Part shown: positions 8,836 through 16,982 of the stretch, piece by piece | Position numbering within the stretch: the stretch's first letter is position 1 | Layout: each line of letters opens with the position of its first letter | From: CAYRHN01 sp964424115 | GTDB lineage: Bacteria; Chloroflexota; Anaerolineae; Anaerolineales; Anaerolineaceae | Direction of reading: 5' to 3' | DNA length: 64,000 bases | Assembly (NCBI GenBank): GCA_964424115.1 | Contig: CAYRHN010000004.1 | Span: 186,001 to 250,000 of the forward strand | The notes under the pieces: generated by a model | Seen by the model: the letters and a program-made list of their open reading frames with translations, nothing else | Databases searched by the model: none | Told to the model about the DNA's origin: nothing | Translations under genes and position numbers: made by a program

Positions 8836-8847
8836 AATAGTAATTGG

Positions 8848-8944
8848 AACCGCTGAGACGCAAGGGCGTCAAGAGATATTGTGTAAAGTTGGATATGGAT
8901 CATTGAAGCAATCTTAGAAGCTTAGCGTCGTGGCGTCTTTGCGG
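8848..8944. repeat. AACCGC...GCGG imperfect inverted repeat, copy 1
   Basis: This 97-bp element starts AACCGCTGAGACGCAAG and ends CGTGGCGTCTTTGCGG, so its ends are imperfect inverted copies. Related elements are at 16919-16982, 28770-28860 and 46559-46627. It fills the cdsA-glpX gap. Confidence 0.65.
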
Positions 8945-8972
8945 ATAGATTAATCCCATCAGGAGGAATCGA

Positions 8973-9959
8973 ATGACAAGTACGCAACCGACCCGTAACC
9001 TGGCGCTGGAACTGGTGCGCGTAACCGAATCGGCAGCCCTGGCTGCCGGCCGCCACATGGGCCGCGGCGACAAGATTGCCGCTGACCACGCTGCGGTGGA
9101 AGCCATGCGCATGATCCTCAACACGGTTGAGATGGATGGCGTGATCGTCATCGGCGAGGGTGAGAAGGACGAAGCCCCCATGCTCTTCAACGGCGAGAAG
9201 CTTGGCACCGGTCAGCCTCCGCTGGTGGATATTGCTGTCGATCCCATCGACGGCACCCGTCCGCTGGCGCACGGCCTGCCCAATTCGATCGCCACGGTGG
9301 CGTTGGCCCCGCGCGGCACCATGTTTGATCCTGGTCCCTATGTATATATGAATAAGATCGCGGTTGGCCCGGAAGCCAGGGATGTGGTCGATATTGAGGC
9401 TCCCGTAGAGGACAACCTGAAGAAAATCGCCAGGGCCAAAGGTGCAGATGTCAACGACCTGACCATCTTCATCCTTGACCGCCCGCGCCACGACCAGCTC
9501 ATTGCCGATGTGCGCCGCTTTGGCGCGCGCATCCGCCTGGCCCCGGATGGCGATGTGGCCGGTGCGTTGATGACCGCCTGGGAATCCTCCGGCATCGACG
9601 TGCTGATGGGGATTGGCGGCACGCCCGAGGGTGTGCTGGCCGCGGCGGCCTTGCGCTGCATGGGCGGCACCATCCAGGGCAAACTCTATGCCCGCAACCA
9701 GAATGAGTTGGACCGCGGACGTAAGATGGGCTACAACTTCGACAAAGTGCTCACCATGGATGACCTGGTCTCCTCAGACGATGTCTTCTTTGCTGCCACC
9801 GGCATTACCAATGGTGAACTGCTCCACGGCGTTACCTACTTTGGCGACGGCGCGCGCACCGAGAGCATCGTCATGCGCGGCCTGACCGGCACCGTGCGCC
9901 TGATCACCGCCACCCACCGCCTGGCCAAGCTGAGTAAGATCAGCGAGATCGAATATTGA
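8973..9959 (+). CDS. glpX: Fructose-1,6-bisphosphatase class II
   Basis: GlpX hydrolyses fructose 1,6-bisphosphate to fructose 6-phosphate in gluconeogenesis. The 328-residue protein is typical in length. Metal and phosphate motifs of the class are visible: DKIAADHAAVEAMR (residues 28-41), VIGEGEKDEAPML, and DIAVDPIDGTRPLAHG, followed later by GIGGTPEGVLAAAAL and the terminal FGDGARTESIVMR segment. It is preceded by AGGAGGAATCG, a good ribosome site, and by a repeat element, and it ends at a strong bidirectional terminator. The usual Asp-Gly-Thr-Thr is Asp-Gly-Thr-Arg here, a small departure from better-known members. In some bacteria the class also acts on sedoheptulose bisphosphate; this cannot be decided here. 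Confidence 0.95.
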   Translation: MTSTQPTRNLALELVRVTESAALAAGRHMGRGDKIAADHAAVEAMRMILNTVEMDGVIVIGEGEKDEAPMLFNGEKLGTGQPPLVDIAVDPIDGTRPLAHGLPNSIATVALAPRGTMFDPGPYVYMNKIAVGPEARDVVDIEAPVEDNLKKIARAKGADVNDLTIFILDRPRHDQLIADVRRFGARIRLAPDGDVAGALMTAWESSGIDVLMGIGGTPEGVLAAAALRCMGGTIQGKLYARNQNELDRGRKMGYNFDKVLTMDDLVSSDDVFFAATGITNGELLHGVTYFGDGARTESIVMRGLTGTVRLITATHRLAKLSKISEIEY

Positions 9960-9974
9960 TCTTTTCGCTACCCC

Positions 9975-10015
9975 AATAAAGATACACCCCAGGTTGTCTG
10001 GGGTGTATCTTTATT
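9975..10015. terminator. Bidirectional terminator between glpX and the SIMPL gene
   Basis: The arms AATAAAGATACACCCCA (9975-9991) and TGGGGTGTATCTTTATT (9999-10015) form a perfect 17-bp stem with a 7-nt loop. The A/T-rich base of the stem gives a T-run in both directions, so it serves both converging genes. Confidence 0.9.
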
Positions 10016-10028
10016 CAAAGAGAATGAT

Positions 10029-10742
10029 TTACTTGATCTCGTATACCAGGGAGGCATCCACCTCGACCAGCATCTGGCCGGTTGCGACCGGGACGCTGCC
10101 GCCGGAACCGACGGAGGTCATGCTCTTGGCATCGTACATCGGCACGGCGCCGCCATTGGTGTAGACGGTCAGGGTCTGCAGCGGGCCAAGCGTCACACCG
10201 GCGGCCGCGGCCATCTCTTCAGCCGTCTGACGGGCATTCTGGATCGCCTGGTTGCGAGCTTCGCTCATCGCGGCGGTCTTGTCCAGCACGTCGAACGAGA
10301 TGCTGTTGATCGTGTTTGCGCCGGAGCGCACCACACCGTCCAGGATGCTGCCGAGTGCGTTCAGGTCGCGCACGGTCACGTAGACGCTGTTCTGCACCAC
10401 GTAGACGATCTCCAATGGCTTACCGTCCGTGCTGTAGTTCTGCTGCGGGTAGATGGTGAAGGCCGAAGTCTGGATATCCTTGCTGTCCACACCCAAACCA
10501 GTCAGCGTGTCGGCGATTGCCTTGGCCTGGGCGCTATTCTCGTTCAGCGCATCGGTCACTTTGGCGGCCTGGGTCTGCACGCCAATGGTGATGTAGGCCA
10601 CGTCCGGGGTGATATATACTTTACCGGCTCCGGCCACGCTCAGGGTACGGGTGGCGGCCTGGGGAGAACCGCTGGTGGCGCAGGCGCCCAACGCTAACAT
10701 CATCACTACACTTGCCGCGGCCAATAAGGCTTTGTTTTTCAT
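10029..10742 (-). CDS. SIMPL (DUF541) domain lipoprotein
   Basis: This 237-residue protein starts with a lipoprotein signal peptide ending in LALGAC (Cys21), so it is probably tethered outside the cytoplasmic membrane. The rest is one SIMPL domain: TRTLSVAGAGKVYITPDVA at the start, the central TLTGLGVDSKDIQTSAFTI, the A-rich helix EARNQAIQNARQTAEEMAAA and a closing beta strand. SIMPL proteins occur widely at the bacterial surface, but their biochemical role is not established. A strong ribosome site (AAAGGAG) precedes the ATG. The gene stands alone between a terminator and a palindromic repeat. Confidence 0.85.
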   Translation of the reverse strand: MKNKALLAAASVVMMLALGACATSGSPQAATRTLSVAGAGKVYITPDVAYITIGVQTQAAKVTDALNENSAQAKAIADTLTGLGVDSKDIQTSAFTIYPQQNYSTDGKPLEIVYVVQNSVYVTVRDLNALGSILDGVVRSGANTINSISFDVLDKTAAMSEARNQAIQNARQTAEEMAAAAGVTLGPLQTLTVYTNGGAVPMYDAKSMTSVGSGGSVPVATGQMLVEVDASLVYEIK

Positions 10743-10830
10743 TTTTTCAACTCCTTTGTTCAGGCTTTATTGTATTGTGTTACAAGGGGTTAACGCTGGC
10801 GCGCTAAAAAAGTTCCCCAAAAAGGATTAT

Positions 10831-10863
10831 TTGTAGGGGCAGGTCTCAGACCTGCCCCTACAA
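10831..10863. repeat. Perfect palindrome, GTAGGGGC family copy 2
   Basis: The 16-bp arms TTGTAGGGGCAGGTCT and its complement AGACCTGCCCCTACAA flank a single C. It lies between the start of the SIMPL gene and the end of the LiaF-like operon, where the hairpin could also stop transcription of that operon. Confidence 0.85.
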
Positions 10864-10895
10864 TGGGATCAACATGAATCTTGCGGGTAAATTGG

Positions 10896-12017
10896 CTACG
10901 GATGCACGATGGTGATCGTGCCCACCGCCACATCCACCTTCAGGTTAATGATACGGTTGGCGGTGCCCATTGCACCGGAGGTCAGCATATCGCCGTTGCG
11001 TTGATAATCTTCCGGGGCCGTCACGTTGCCGATGGCTGTGTGGGCGTTAATCCGCACATAAGCGTTCTGAGGCGCGATGATGGTCACATCCCCCAGTGCG
11101 TCGTGCAATTCACCGCTGAAATTGCCGTCTTCCGGCAGGCTGATCACCATGCTGCCCACCGCCAGGTTGACGTTCAGATCCTTGATCTTCAACCGCGAGA
11201 AGTCCAGTTTTTGGTCGCCCGCTGCCAGGTTGAAGGCCAACGAAAGCGGCAGCGTCGGATTCAGTTTGAGCTCCAGGCCGATGGTTTCCTTGCTGTTACC
11301 GAACATGATCACACCCGGCATACCGGTGGTCTCCAGCTTGTAATAGCCCACACCGCCCTCGCCGCTGAAATTGCGGTGGTACGATTCGCCGTTGATCAGC
11401 CCGAACTGGCCTTCCACCAGCTTGCCCGGCGCGGCAGTTCCATCGACGATTTGCTTGCCTACTGCGGTGTTGATCTCAATGGTGGCCTCGCGCAGGTTGC
11501 CGGCATCCTCACTGATCTGTTCGGTATGCACATTCACCGGCAGCAGCGAGGGCTGGTAGGCCAGGAAGACTACCCCTGCCATCAGTACCAGGCCGACTGC
11601 AAAGCTGATCCAGTAGGTCGCCAGGCTGCGGTGTCCGATGATCAACTGCACGCCCCAACCCACCAGCATCACCGGCCACAGGCGCCAGATCAGTTCCAGC
11701 ACCGAGAAAGGCAGGTAGCCCAGGTTGCTGAGCAGGAACAGCACCCCCAGCCCGCACCAGAGGATCTCGCCGATCGGTCCGTGCCCGCGCAGCAGTCCAT
11801 CCAGTCCGCCCGCGATCAGCAGCAGCGGCCACAGGCGCAGGAGCAGGCTCCACGGGTTGCCCGGCAGCGATCCGAGCGTGTTCAGCAGCAAGATCACCCC
11901 GATCACGATCATCAGCAGCGGCAAGAAGATCCCGCGCCGACGTGGAGGGGTCCACGACTGGTTCTCCATCTGTTGTGTAGGTTGGAAAGAAGCAGGTTGC
12001 ATGCTTGGATTTTCCAT
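10896..12017 (-). CDS. LiaF-like membrane protein with toast-rack-type C-terminal domain
   Basis: This 373-residue protein begins with a soluble Gln/Pro-rich stretch, followed by about five short hydrophobic helices (residues 30-165) in the LiaI/DUF5668 style, FLPLLMIVIGVILLLNTLGS being the first. The C-terminal 200 residues are a predicted beta-helix-like region with repeating strands (KLDFSRLKIKDLNVNLAVGS, NFSGELHDALGDVTIIAP), typical of the LiaF/toast-rack domain. It is the last gene of a five-gene minus-strand cluster and lies 3 nt after the PspC gene. In Firmicutes, LiaF represses the LiaSR envelope-stress system; no LiaS or LiaR is in this window, so a sensor role here is inference. Confidence 0.75.
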   Translation of the reverse strand: MENPSMQPASFQPTQQMENQSWTPPRRRGIFLPLLMIVIGVILLLNTLGSLPGNPWSLLLRLWPLLLIAGGLDGLLRGHGPIGEILWCGLGVLFLLSNLGYLPFSVLELIWRLWPVMLVGWGVQLIIGHRSLATYWISFAVGLVLMAGVVFLAYQPSLLPVNVHTEQISEDAGNLREATIEINTAVGKQIVDGTAAPGKLVEGQFGLINGESYHRNFSGEGGVGYYKLETTGMPGVIMFGNSKETIGLELKLNPTLPLSLAFNLAAGDQKLDFSRLKIKDLNVNLAVGSMVISLPEDGNFSGELHDALGDVTIIAPQNAYVRINAHTAIGNVTAPEDYQRNGDMLTSGAMGTANRIINLKVDVAVGTITIVHP

Positions 12018-12020
12018 AGG

Positions 12021-12470
12021 TTACGATCTCCGTTTCGTGGCCTGCGAGAGCAGGAAAGCCCCGCCCAGGATGAGGATGATTGCCCAGATCAAACCTTCGT
12101 TCAACCAGGATAACCAGCTGATGCCCAGCGAGCGCAGCAGGAAGATCACCCCCACCAGCACCAGCGCGATGCCCGCGTAGATCGTCATCGAAGGATTGGG
12201 ACGGGTGGCTGCTTCATGGATCTCCTCGCCCATCAAGCGCGCGCGTGCGCCGATATCGCCGGTTTGGGTATCCACGGCATCCAGACGGTCTTCGCGCGGA
12301 ACGATCAGCCACATCGCCAGGTAGATCGGCACTCCCGCGCCGCCGGCCACTGTCAGCAGGACGAAGAACATGCGCACGATCGTTGGGTCGATCTGGAAGA
12401 AAGCTCCCAACCCGCCGCACACACCGCCCCACATATAATTACTGCGACTTCTTGTCAGACGTTTTTCCAT
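12021..12470 (-). CDS. PspC domain protein
   Basis: The first 60 residues form a clear PspC domain: LTRSRSNYMWGGVCGGLGAF and DPTIVRMFFVLLTVAGGAG, then IYLAMWLIVPRED. PspC proteins are small inner-membrane proteins that sense envelope stress and, in enterobacteria, control the PspA response. The remaining part of this 149-residue protein adds a charged segment and a second hydrophobic pair near the C-terminus (IYAGIALVLVGVIFLL and LIWAIILILGGAFLL), as in LiaI-like helices. It is fourth in the cluster, 18 nt after the preceding gene and 3 nt before the LiaF-like gene. Confidence 0.9.
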   Translation of the reverse strand: MEKRLTRSRSNYMWGGVCGGLGAFFQIDPTIVRMFFVLLTVAGGAGVPIYLAMWLIVPREDRLDAVDTQTGDIGARARLMGEEIHEAATRPNPSMTIYAGIALVLVGVIFLLRSLGISWLSWLNEGLIWAIILILGGAFLLSQATKRRS

Positions 12471-12488
12471 GCTTCACTCGATTCTTGA

Positions 12489-13154
12489 TTATACCTTGCC
12501 TTTGAAGATTGACCGGGCCAGGAAGTACATCCCCGTCAGGATCAGCACCACCGGCCAGACGTAATTAAGCGGTCCGCCTCCAAAGAACATCAACAACACA
12601 GCCATGAACAGCAGTCCTCCTGCCGGAAAATAAGCCCAGGCGCGCGATTCATCCCGCGGCGGCAGCACCGCCACCAGGAAGAATGTGGCTGCCAGTCCCA
12701 GGAAGAACAGGCCGCCCATCGAGAGCCCGTTCACACTCTCCACGCCCAGGGTGGGGAAGAGCGAAATGATCCCCAATGTGGTCAGTGTCCCGGCAGGAAT
12801 GATCGCCCACCAGTTGCGCCGATCCATCAGGTACACACCCCAGAAGGCAGCGCCGATCCCGCCCAGCACGATCAGCCCGCCGATCGCTTCTCCGATCCTC
12901 GGGAAAAGGGTCGAAATCAGGATCAACAGGCCGATCGCGGCCAGGATGATGCCCGGGATGAGTGCCCACCACTGCTTGCGGTCCACCTCCAGCACGTTCA
13001 GGAAGGCCCACCCGCCCAGCAGGAAGATGGCTGCCGGCACCAATCCCCATAATGAGCCGCTGAGTTGGATCACGTTAAAGGACTGGAGCAGGGCCAACAC
13101 GCCAAAGGCCAGCAGGAAAAGCCCGATCACCAATCTCCAGTTATATGGCTTCAT
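12489..13154 (-). CDS. Multi-helix membrane protein of the PspC/LiaF cluster
   Basis: This 221-residue protein is almost entirely membrane helices, about seven to eight, in repeated pairs ending in Trp-rich loops (RKQWWALIPG, RRNWWAIIPAG). The pattern resembles DUF5668/LiaI-type integral membrane proteins. Its ATG shares one base with the stop of the upstream LiaF-like gene (TAATG), so the two are probably translationally coupled. There are no catalytic motifs. The repeated WWA-IPG units suggest internal duplication. Function is unknown beyond membership of the cluster. Confidence 0.62.
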   Translation of the reverse strand: MKPYNWRLVIGLFLLAFGVLALLQSFNVIQLSGSLWGLVPAAIFLLGGWAFLNVLEVDRKQWWALIPGIILAAIGLLILISTLFPRIGEAIGGLIVLGGIGAAFWGVYLMDRRNWWAIIPAGTLTTLGIISLFPTLGVESVNGLSMGGLFFLGLAATFFLVAVLPPRDESRAWAYFPAGGLLFMAVLLMFFGGGPLNYVWPVVLILTGMYFLARSIFKGKV

Positions 13155-13957
13155 TAGCTCACCTCAAAAGAACCCACGCCCATCTCCACCTGGATTTCAA
13201 CCCGGTTGGGCGCGGCGTCGAAGCCAGGGGTCTCGTACAGCTTGCCGTTGGGCATGAAGCGTCGTTCATCCACCTTGATTCCTGACAACCCGGACTCGAC
13301 CTTGATCCGTCCAGCCACCCCTTCAGGCACCAACACGCGCACCGAGGCCGCGCCGCAGTGGATGCGTACTTTTGTGTAGCCGGCGTTGGCCGGCAGGTGA
13401 ATGGTGGTAGAACTGGCCCCGGTATCCACCTGCAGGTCGTCCACTTTTAGATCCTTCAGATCCAGAATGGACTCGCAGGCTCCCGTTTCCAGCTTGAGCG
13501 CCATCGGCAGGTTGGGCGCCAGCCCCAAATCCCAGGTCAGGCCCTCGCTGGAGACAAAGGGAGGAAAGCCCACCATCCAGGTTTGCGGCGCCGAAAGGCG
13601 TACCCTGGCGGTGGTGCCGTCCCGCACCACTTCTTTTTCCACCCCTTCTACGCAGTTTCCCGCCACCAACCAACCGGGTTGGTTCAATGCATACAGGGTA
13701 AGCCGGCCTGCGGCGTGGCGCAGTTTCAACTCCGCCCGGCTGATCGACCCGTCCAGCGGGATGCTGACCGGTTCGGTCTTGGCCTTGCGGCGGAAGAGCG
13801 GCCCGACAATGAACAACACACCCAACAGGATCAGCGCCCCCGCGCCGAAGATCGCCCAAAATTGCGAGGTCAGCGAGACCACGCCCATCTGATTGAGCAG
13901 GAAGAAAACGCCCAAGAGCAGGATCAACAAGCCCCAGAAAATATTTCCGATACGCAT
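13154..13957 (-). CDS. LiaF-like protein with toast-rack-type domain (second copy)
   Basis: This 267-residue protein begins with two membrane helices (IFWGLLILLLGVFFLLNQMG and FWAIFGAGALILLGVLFIVG). A soluble C-terminal domain follows, rich in short beta repeats (RAELKLRHAAGRLTLYAL, SILDLKDLKVDDLQVDTGAS, STTIHLPANAGYTKVRIHCG, GIKVDERRF). This is the LiaF/toast-rack pattern, related to the gene at 10896-12017. It lies 21 nt after the first cluster gene and is coupled by TAATG to the next. It probably presents its beta domain on one face of the membrane; which face is not clear from sequence. Confidence 0.72.
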   Translation of the reverse strand: MRIGNIFWGLLILLLGVFFLLNQMGVVSLTSQFWAIFGAGALILLGVLFIVGPLFRRKAKTEPVSIPLDGSISRAELKLRHAAGRLTLYALNQPGWLVAGNCVEGVEKEVVRDGTTARVRLSAPQTWMVGFPPFVSSEGLTWDLGLAPNLPMALKLETGACESILDLKDLKVDDLQVDTGASSTTIHLPANAGYTKVRIHCGAASVRVLVPEGVAGRIKVESGLSGIKVDERRFMPNGKLYETPGFDAAPNRVEIQVEMGVGSFEVS

Positions 13958-13978
13958 GATAGCACTCCTTGAAAGAAT

Positions 13979-14515
13979 TTACGCCTTAGGATTGTTGCGC
14001 CCTTCGATGAAGCCGCGCACCAGCACATACAAACCCACCAGCACCAGCAGCAGCGGCCAATACTTTTGCAGCTCACCCAATCCGCTGAAAGCGCCGAAGA
14101 ACGCGCCGAAAATCGCGAACAGCACCAGGCTGATCATGATGGTGGTCAGACCTTCGTTGATCACGCCTTTCTTGCGGTTGCCCAGCACCCACGAAATGAG
14201 CATCCCCAGCCCCACCAACCCGGGGATCAGGCTCCAGATGTAAGACCAGGAACCCCAGTTATTGGTGGCGTTCTGCCAGTACAGGATGCCGCCGATCCCG
14301 CCGATGATAGTTGCAGGAATAGCGCTTTCCGGGTCGCCCGAGGCCAGTCCCAGCACCAGGATCAATACGCCCACCCCGATGATGATCAAAGGCCAGGAAT
14401 GAGCCCAGTTCAGCTCAAACGTGCCCAGCCAACCCAGCTGCCAGGCCAGGAACAATCCGCCCAGCAAGATCAAGAACACCCCCATTACCAGTCCACTACG
14501 TTGTGACCGATTCAT
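13979..14515 (-). CDS. LiaI/DUF5668-like membrane protein, first gene of cluster
   Basis: This 178-residue protein has about five to six hydrophobic helices and short polar turns, starting GLVMGVFLILLGGLFLAWQL. The helix-Trp-helix rhythm (SWPLIIIGVGVLILVLGLAS, YWPLLLVLVGLYVLVRGF) is that of LiaI/DUF5668 proteins, small partners in phage-shock-like and Lia-like membrane stress systems. AGAAGGAGA lies in front of the ATG, and a TATACT -10 (minus strand) is at 14587-14592. It heads the five-gene operon, which ends at 10896. Confidence 0.68.
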   Translation of the reverse strand: MNRSQRSGLVMGVFLILLGGLFLAWQLGWLGTFELNWAHSWPLIIIGVGVLILVLGLASGDPESAIPATIIGGIGGILYWQNATNNWGSWSYIWSLIPGLVGLGMLISWVLGNRKKGVINEGLTTIMISLVLFAIFGAFFGAFSGLGELQKYWPLLLVLVGLYVLVRGFIEGRNNPKA

Positions 14516-14685
14516 AATACATTCTCCTTCTGGAATTTTGGGAAGGTTAATGGAATGATTTCGAGGTTGCCATCTTTCCTTCTGTTAGTATATACGCAAA
14601 TTCCCCTGTGTGGTTGCGCCAATTTTCCTATGATTTATTTGCCCGCACCGCAGGCAAATAGATCATAAACCAATCCCCTTTTTTC

Positions 14686-14694
14686 TGTTACAAT
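14686..14694 (+). promoter_or_regulatory. Extended -10 box at a probably leaderless start
   Basis: TGTTACAAT is a TGn-extended -10 element. The hexamer TACAAT ends at 14694, 7 nt before the ATG at 14702, so transcription should start at or next to the start codon. No ribosome site is visible. Confidence 0.6.
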
Positions 14695-14701
14695 GCACTT
14701 A

Positions 14702-16084
14702 ATGAGCAAACGGATTCTCCTGGCGCTTGCCGCCTTTTTGATCCTGGCCGGGGTGGGGGTGCTGCTGCTCAGCCTGCCCCGTCCGATCACGATTATCTAT
14801 GCCGAGCGGGCTTACCGTGTGCAGACCAGCACTTTCACCGTGCGTGGTGCATTGGAGGATACCGGCCTGCCCCTGCTCCCCGCCGATCAGATCCAACCCG
14901 CACCAGACAGCTGGCTTACCGGCTCCCTGATCACTATCCAGCCCGCCCGCGCGGTCTATCTTAGCCTGGATGGACAGACCTTCTCCACGCCTTTCACCAG
15001 CAGTCAGCGCATTCCCGCCAACTTGTTGATGGAAAAAGGAGTCCGCCTTTTCCCCGGAGATCAGGTGTTGTGGAACGGCCTGCCGGTTGATCCCGATCAG
15101 CCGTTGCCCTACGCAGCAAACTACGCCCTCCAATACCGGCCGACCCTCGAACTGCGCATTGTCGATAACGGCACCCGGCGCACTGTGTATGCCGCCCCAG
15201 GCAGCCTGGGCGAGGCTCTCTGGCAATCCGGCATTCATCTGACCGGCGCGGATTTTATTTCCTCCTCGCTGGCCGCGCCATTCAACGCCCCGCTGACCGT
15301 GGTGGTGGAGCGTTCCCGCCCGGTTACCATCCGCTTTTCCGGTGGCGAAGTGCAAACCGTCACCTCGGCTGCCACGGTTGGGCAGGCTCTTTCCGACGCG
15401 GGCATTTCCCTCCAGGGGCTGGATTACAGCCAGCCCGCCGACGACCAGCCCATCCCCTCCGACGGCTTTATCCGCGTGGTGCGCGTGCGCGAGGAGATCA
15501 TCCTTCAACAGACCTCCATTCCCTACAAGAACCAGTATGTGGCGGATGCTGAACTGCAGCTGGATACCACCCGCGTGATCGAAGCCGGCCAGCCTGGCAT
15601 TGAGGTGGCGCGCGTGCGCGTGCGCTACGAAGACGATCAGGAAGTGCAGCGCGTTTCCGAGAATACCTGGGTTGCCTCTCCCCCTCGCGATGCCCAGGTG
15701 GCCTACGGCACCAAGATTGTCATCATGACCAAGTCCACCCCCGACGGAACGATCCAATACTGGCGCGCGGTGCGTGTGTATGCCACTTCATACGCCCCAT
15801 GCAAGTATGATGGCGGCAAGCGTTGCAGCTATTCCACCGCCAGCGGCGTCCGCCTCACCAAGGGCGTCGTGGCAGTCCCGCTGGCCTGGTATAACCTGGG
15901 CATGAGCAAGCAGCCGGTCTATGTCGACGGCTACGGCACCGGTTTTATCGGCGACACTGGCGGAATGACCGGTCATTGGATCGACCTCGGCTATGACGAT
16001 GCCAATTATGTTGGTTGGTATTGGGATACCACCATCTACTTCCTAACCCCTGTACCTGGGAATGTGCCATGGATCCTGCCTTAG
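14702..16084 (+). CDS. YabE-like protein: DUF348 repeats, G5 and 3D domains
   Basis: This 460-residue protein has an N-terminal membrane helix (about residues 5-26). Ubiquitin-like DUF348 repeats follow, the clearest being VTIRFSGGEVQTVTSAATVG (about 205-245). Next come a G5 domain (from EEIILQQTSIPYKNQY, about 270-345) and a C-terminal 3D domain with its Asp residues in VDGYGTGFIGDTGG and HWIDLGYDD. In Bacillus, YabE has this order and is a putative wall-remodelling, Rpf-like protein; 3D domains form a double-psi barrel related to MltA lytic transglycosylases. It overlaps ksgA by 16 nt. An ATG at 14693 is possible, but it lies inside the -10 box. Confidence 0.85.
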   Translation: MSKRILLALAAFLILAGVGVLLLSLPRPITIIYAERAYRVQTSTFTVRGALEDTGLPLLPADQIQPAPDSWLTGSLITIQPARAVYLSLDGQTFSTPFTSSQRIPANLLMEKGVRLFPGDQVLWNGLPVDPDQPLPYAANYALQYRPTLELRIVDNGTRRTVYAAPGSLGEALWQSGIHLTGADFISSSLAAPFNAPLTVVVERSRPVTIRFSGGEVQTVTSAATVGQALSDAGISLQGLDYSQPADDQPIPSDGFIRVVRVREEIILQQTSIPYKNQYVADAELQLDTTRVIEAGQPGIEVARVRVRYEDDQEVQRVSENTWVASPPRDAQVAYGTKIVIMTKSTPDGTIQYWRAVRVYATSYAPCKYDGGKRCSYSTASGVRLTKGVVAVPLAWYNLGMSKQPVYVDGYGTGFIGDTGGMTGHWIDLGYDDANYVGWYWDTTIYFLTPVPGNVPWILP

Positions 16085-16935
16085 ATCTTCCTCCGCTAGA
16101 CCTGCCCGGGCTGCTGCGCGCCTACCACATTACCCCCAAGAAGAGCCTGGGCCAGAATTTTCTGCTGGATGCTTCAGCTTTACGTCGCATTGTGGCCGCT
16201 GCGGAGATTCCCCCGCAAACCGAGGTGTTGGAGATCGGCCCCGGCGCCGGCAGCCTCACCCGCTACCTGGCCCATGCTGCAGAGCGGGTGGTGGCGGTGG
16301 AGTTGGATGCCTCGCTCCTCCCCGTCCTGCGCCAGGTGCTGGCGGGTGTTGCGAACGTGGAGATAATCCAGGGGGATATCCTCCAGCAGGATCCGCAGGA
16401 CTTGATGCACCGCCCCGGTTACTGGGTGGTTGCGAACATCCCCTATTACATCACTTCTGCGGTCATCCGCCACTTGCTGGAAACATCTGTTCGTCCGGCC
16501 TGCCTGGTGCTGACTGTCCAACGTGAGGTGGCCGAGCGCATCTGTGCCGCCCCCGGCGAGATGAGCCTGCTTGCCCTTTCTGTGCAAGTTTATGGTCATC
16601 CCCACCCCGTGGTGCGCATACCCGCCGGCGCCTTCTATCCCCCACCCAAGGTGGATTCCTCTGCTTTGCGTGTGGACCTCTATCCTGAACCGCGCATCCC
16701 TGCCTCCGCGCTGGAGCAGTTCTTCACCCTCGCCCGAGCGGGCTTCAGTCAAAAGCGTAAGACTTTGCGCAATTCTCTGGCCGGAGGGCTGAAATGGAAG
16801 CCCGAAAAGGCCGCTGCGCTGCTGGCGGATGCCGGGATTGATCCGATGCGCCGCGCCGAAACCCTCAGCCTCGACGAGTGGGCCCGTTTGACCAAGTCAT
16901 TCCAAAAATACAATTTTGACGCAAAGTCGCAATAA
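16069..16935 (+). CDS. ksgA: 16S rRNA dimethyladenosine transferase
   Basis: KsgA dimethylates two adjacent adenosines near the 3' end of 16S rRNA during small-subunit assembly. The 288-residue protein shows the family start KKSLGQNFLLD, the SAM motif EVLEIGPGAGSLTRYLA, and the catalytic NIPYYITS motif. The C-terminal SQKRKTLRNSL segment is also typical. The ATG at 16069 is chosen because LDLPGLLRAYHITPKKSLG fits the usual N-terminus. It overlaps the YabE-like gene by 16 nt, so translation is probably coupled. Its last codons (NFDAKSQ) lie inside an interspersed repeat. Confidence 0.95.
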   Translation: MDPALDLPPLDLPGLLRAYHITPKKSLGQNFLLDASALRRIVAAAEIPPQTEVLEIGPGAGSLTRYLAHAAERVVAVELDASLLPVLRQVLAGVANVEIIQGDILQQDPQDLMHRPGYWVVANIPYYITSAVIRHLLETSVRPACLVLTVQREVAERICAAPGEMSLLALSVQVYGHPHPVVRIPAGAFYPPPKVDSSALRVDLYPEPRIPASALEQFFTLARAGFSQKRKTLRNSLAGGLKWKPEKAAALLADAGIDPMRRAETLSLDEWARLTKSFQKYNFDAKSQ

Positions 16936-16982
16936 TGTAAGGACTTGCCAAACAAGCTTTGCGCCTTCGCGATTTTGCGGTT
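16919..16982. repeat. GACGCAAAG...GCGGTTA inverted repeat, copy 2
   Basis: The ends GACGCAAAGTCGCAA and CTTCGCGATTTTGCGGTTA are imperfect inverted copies. The element covers the stop codon and last residues of ksgA on one side, and the stop codon of the DPM-type gene on the other. Confidence 0.6.
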
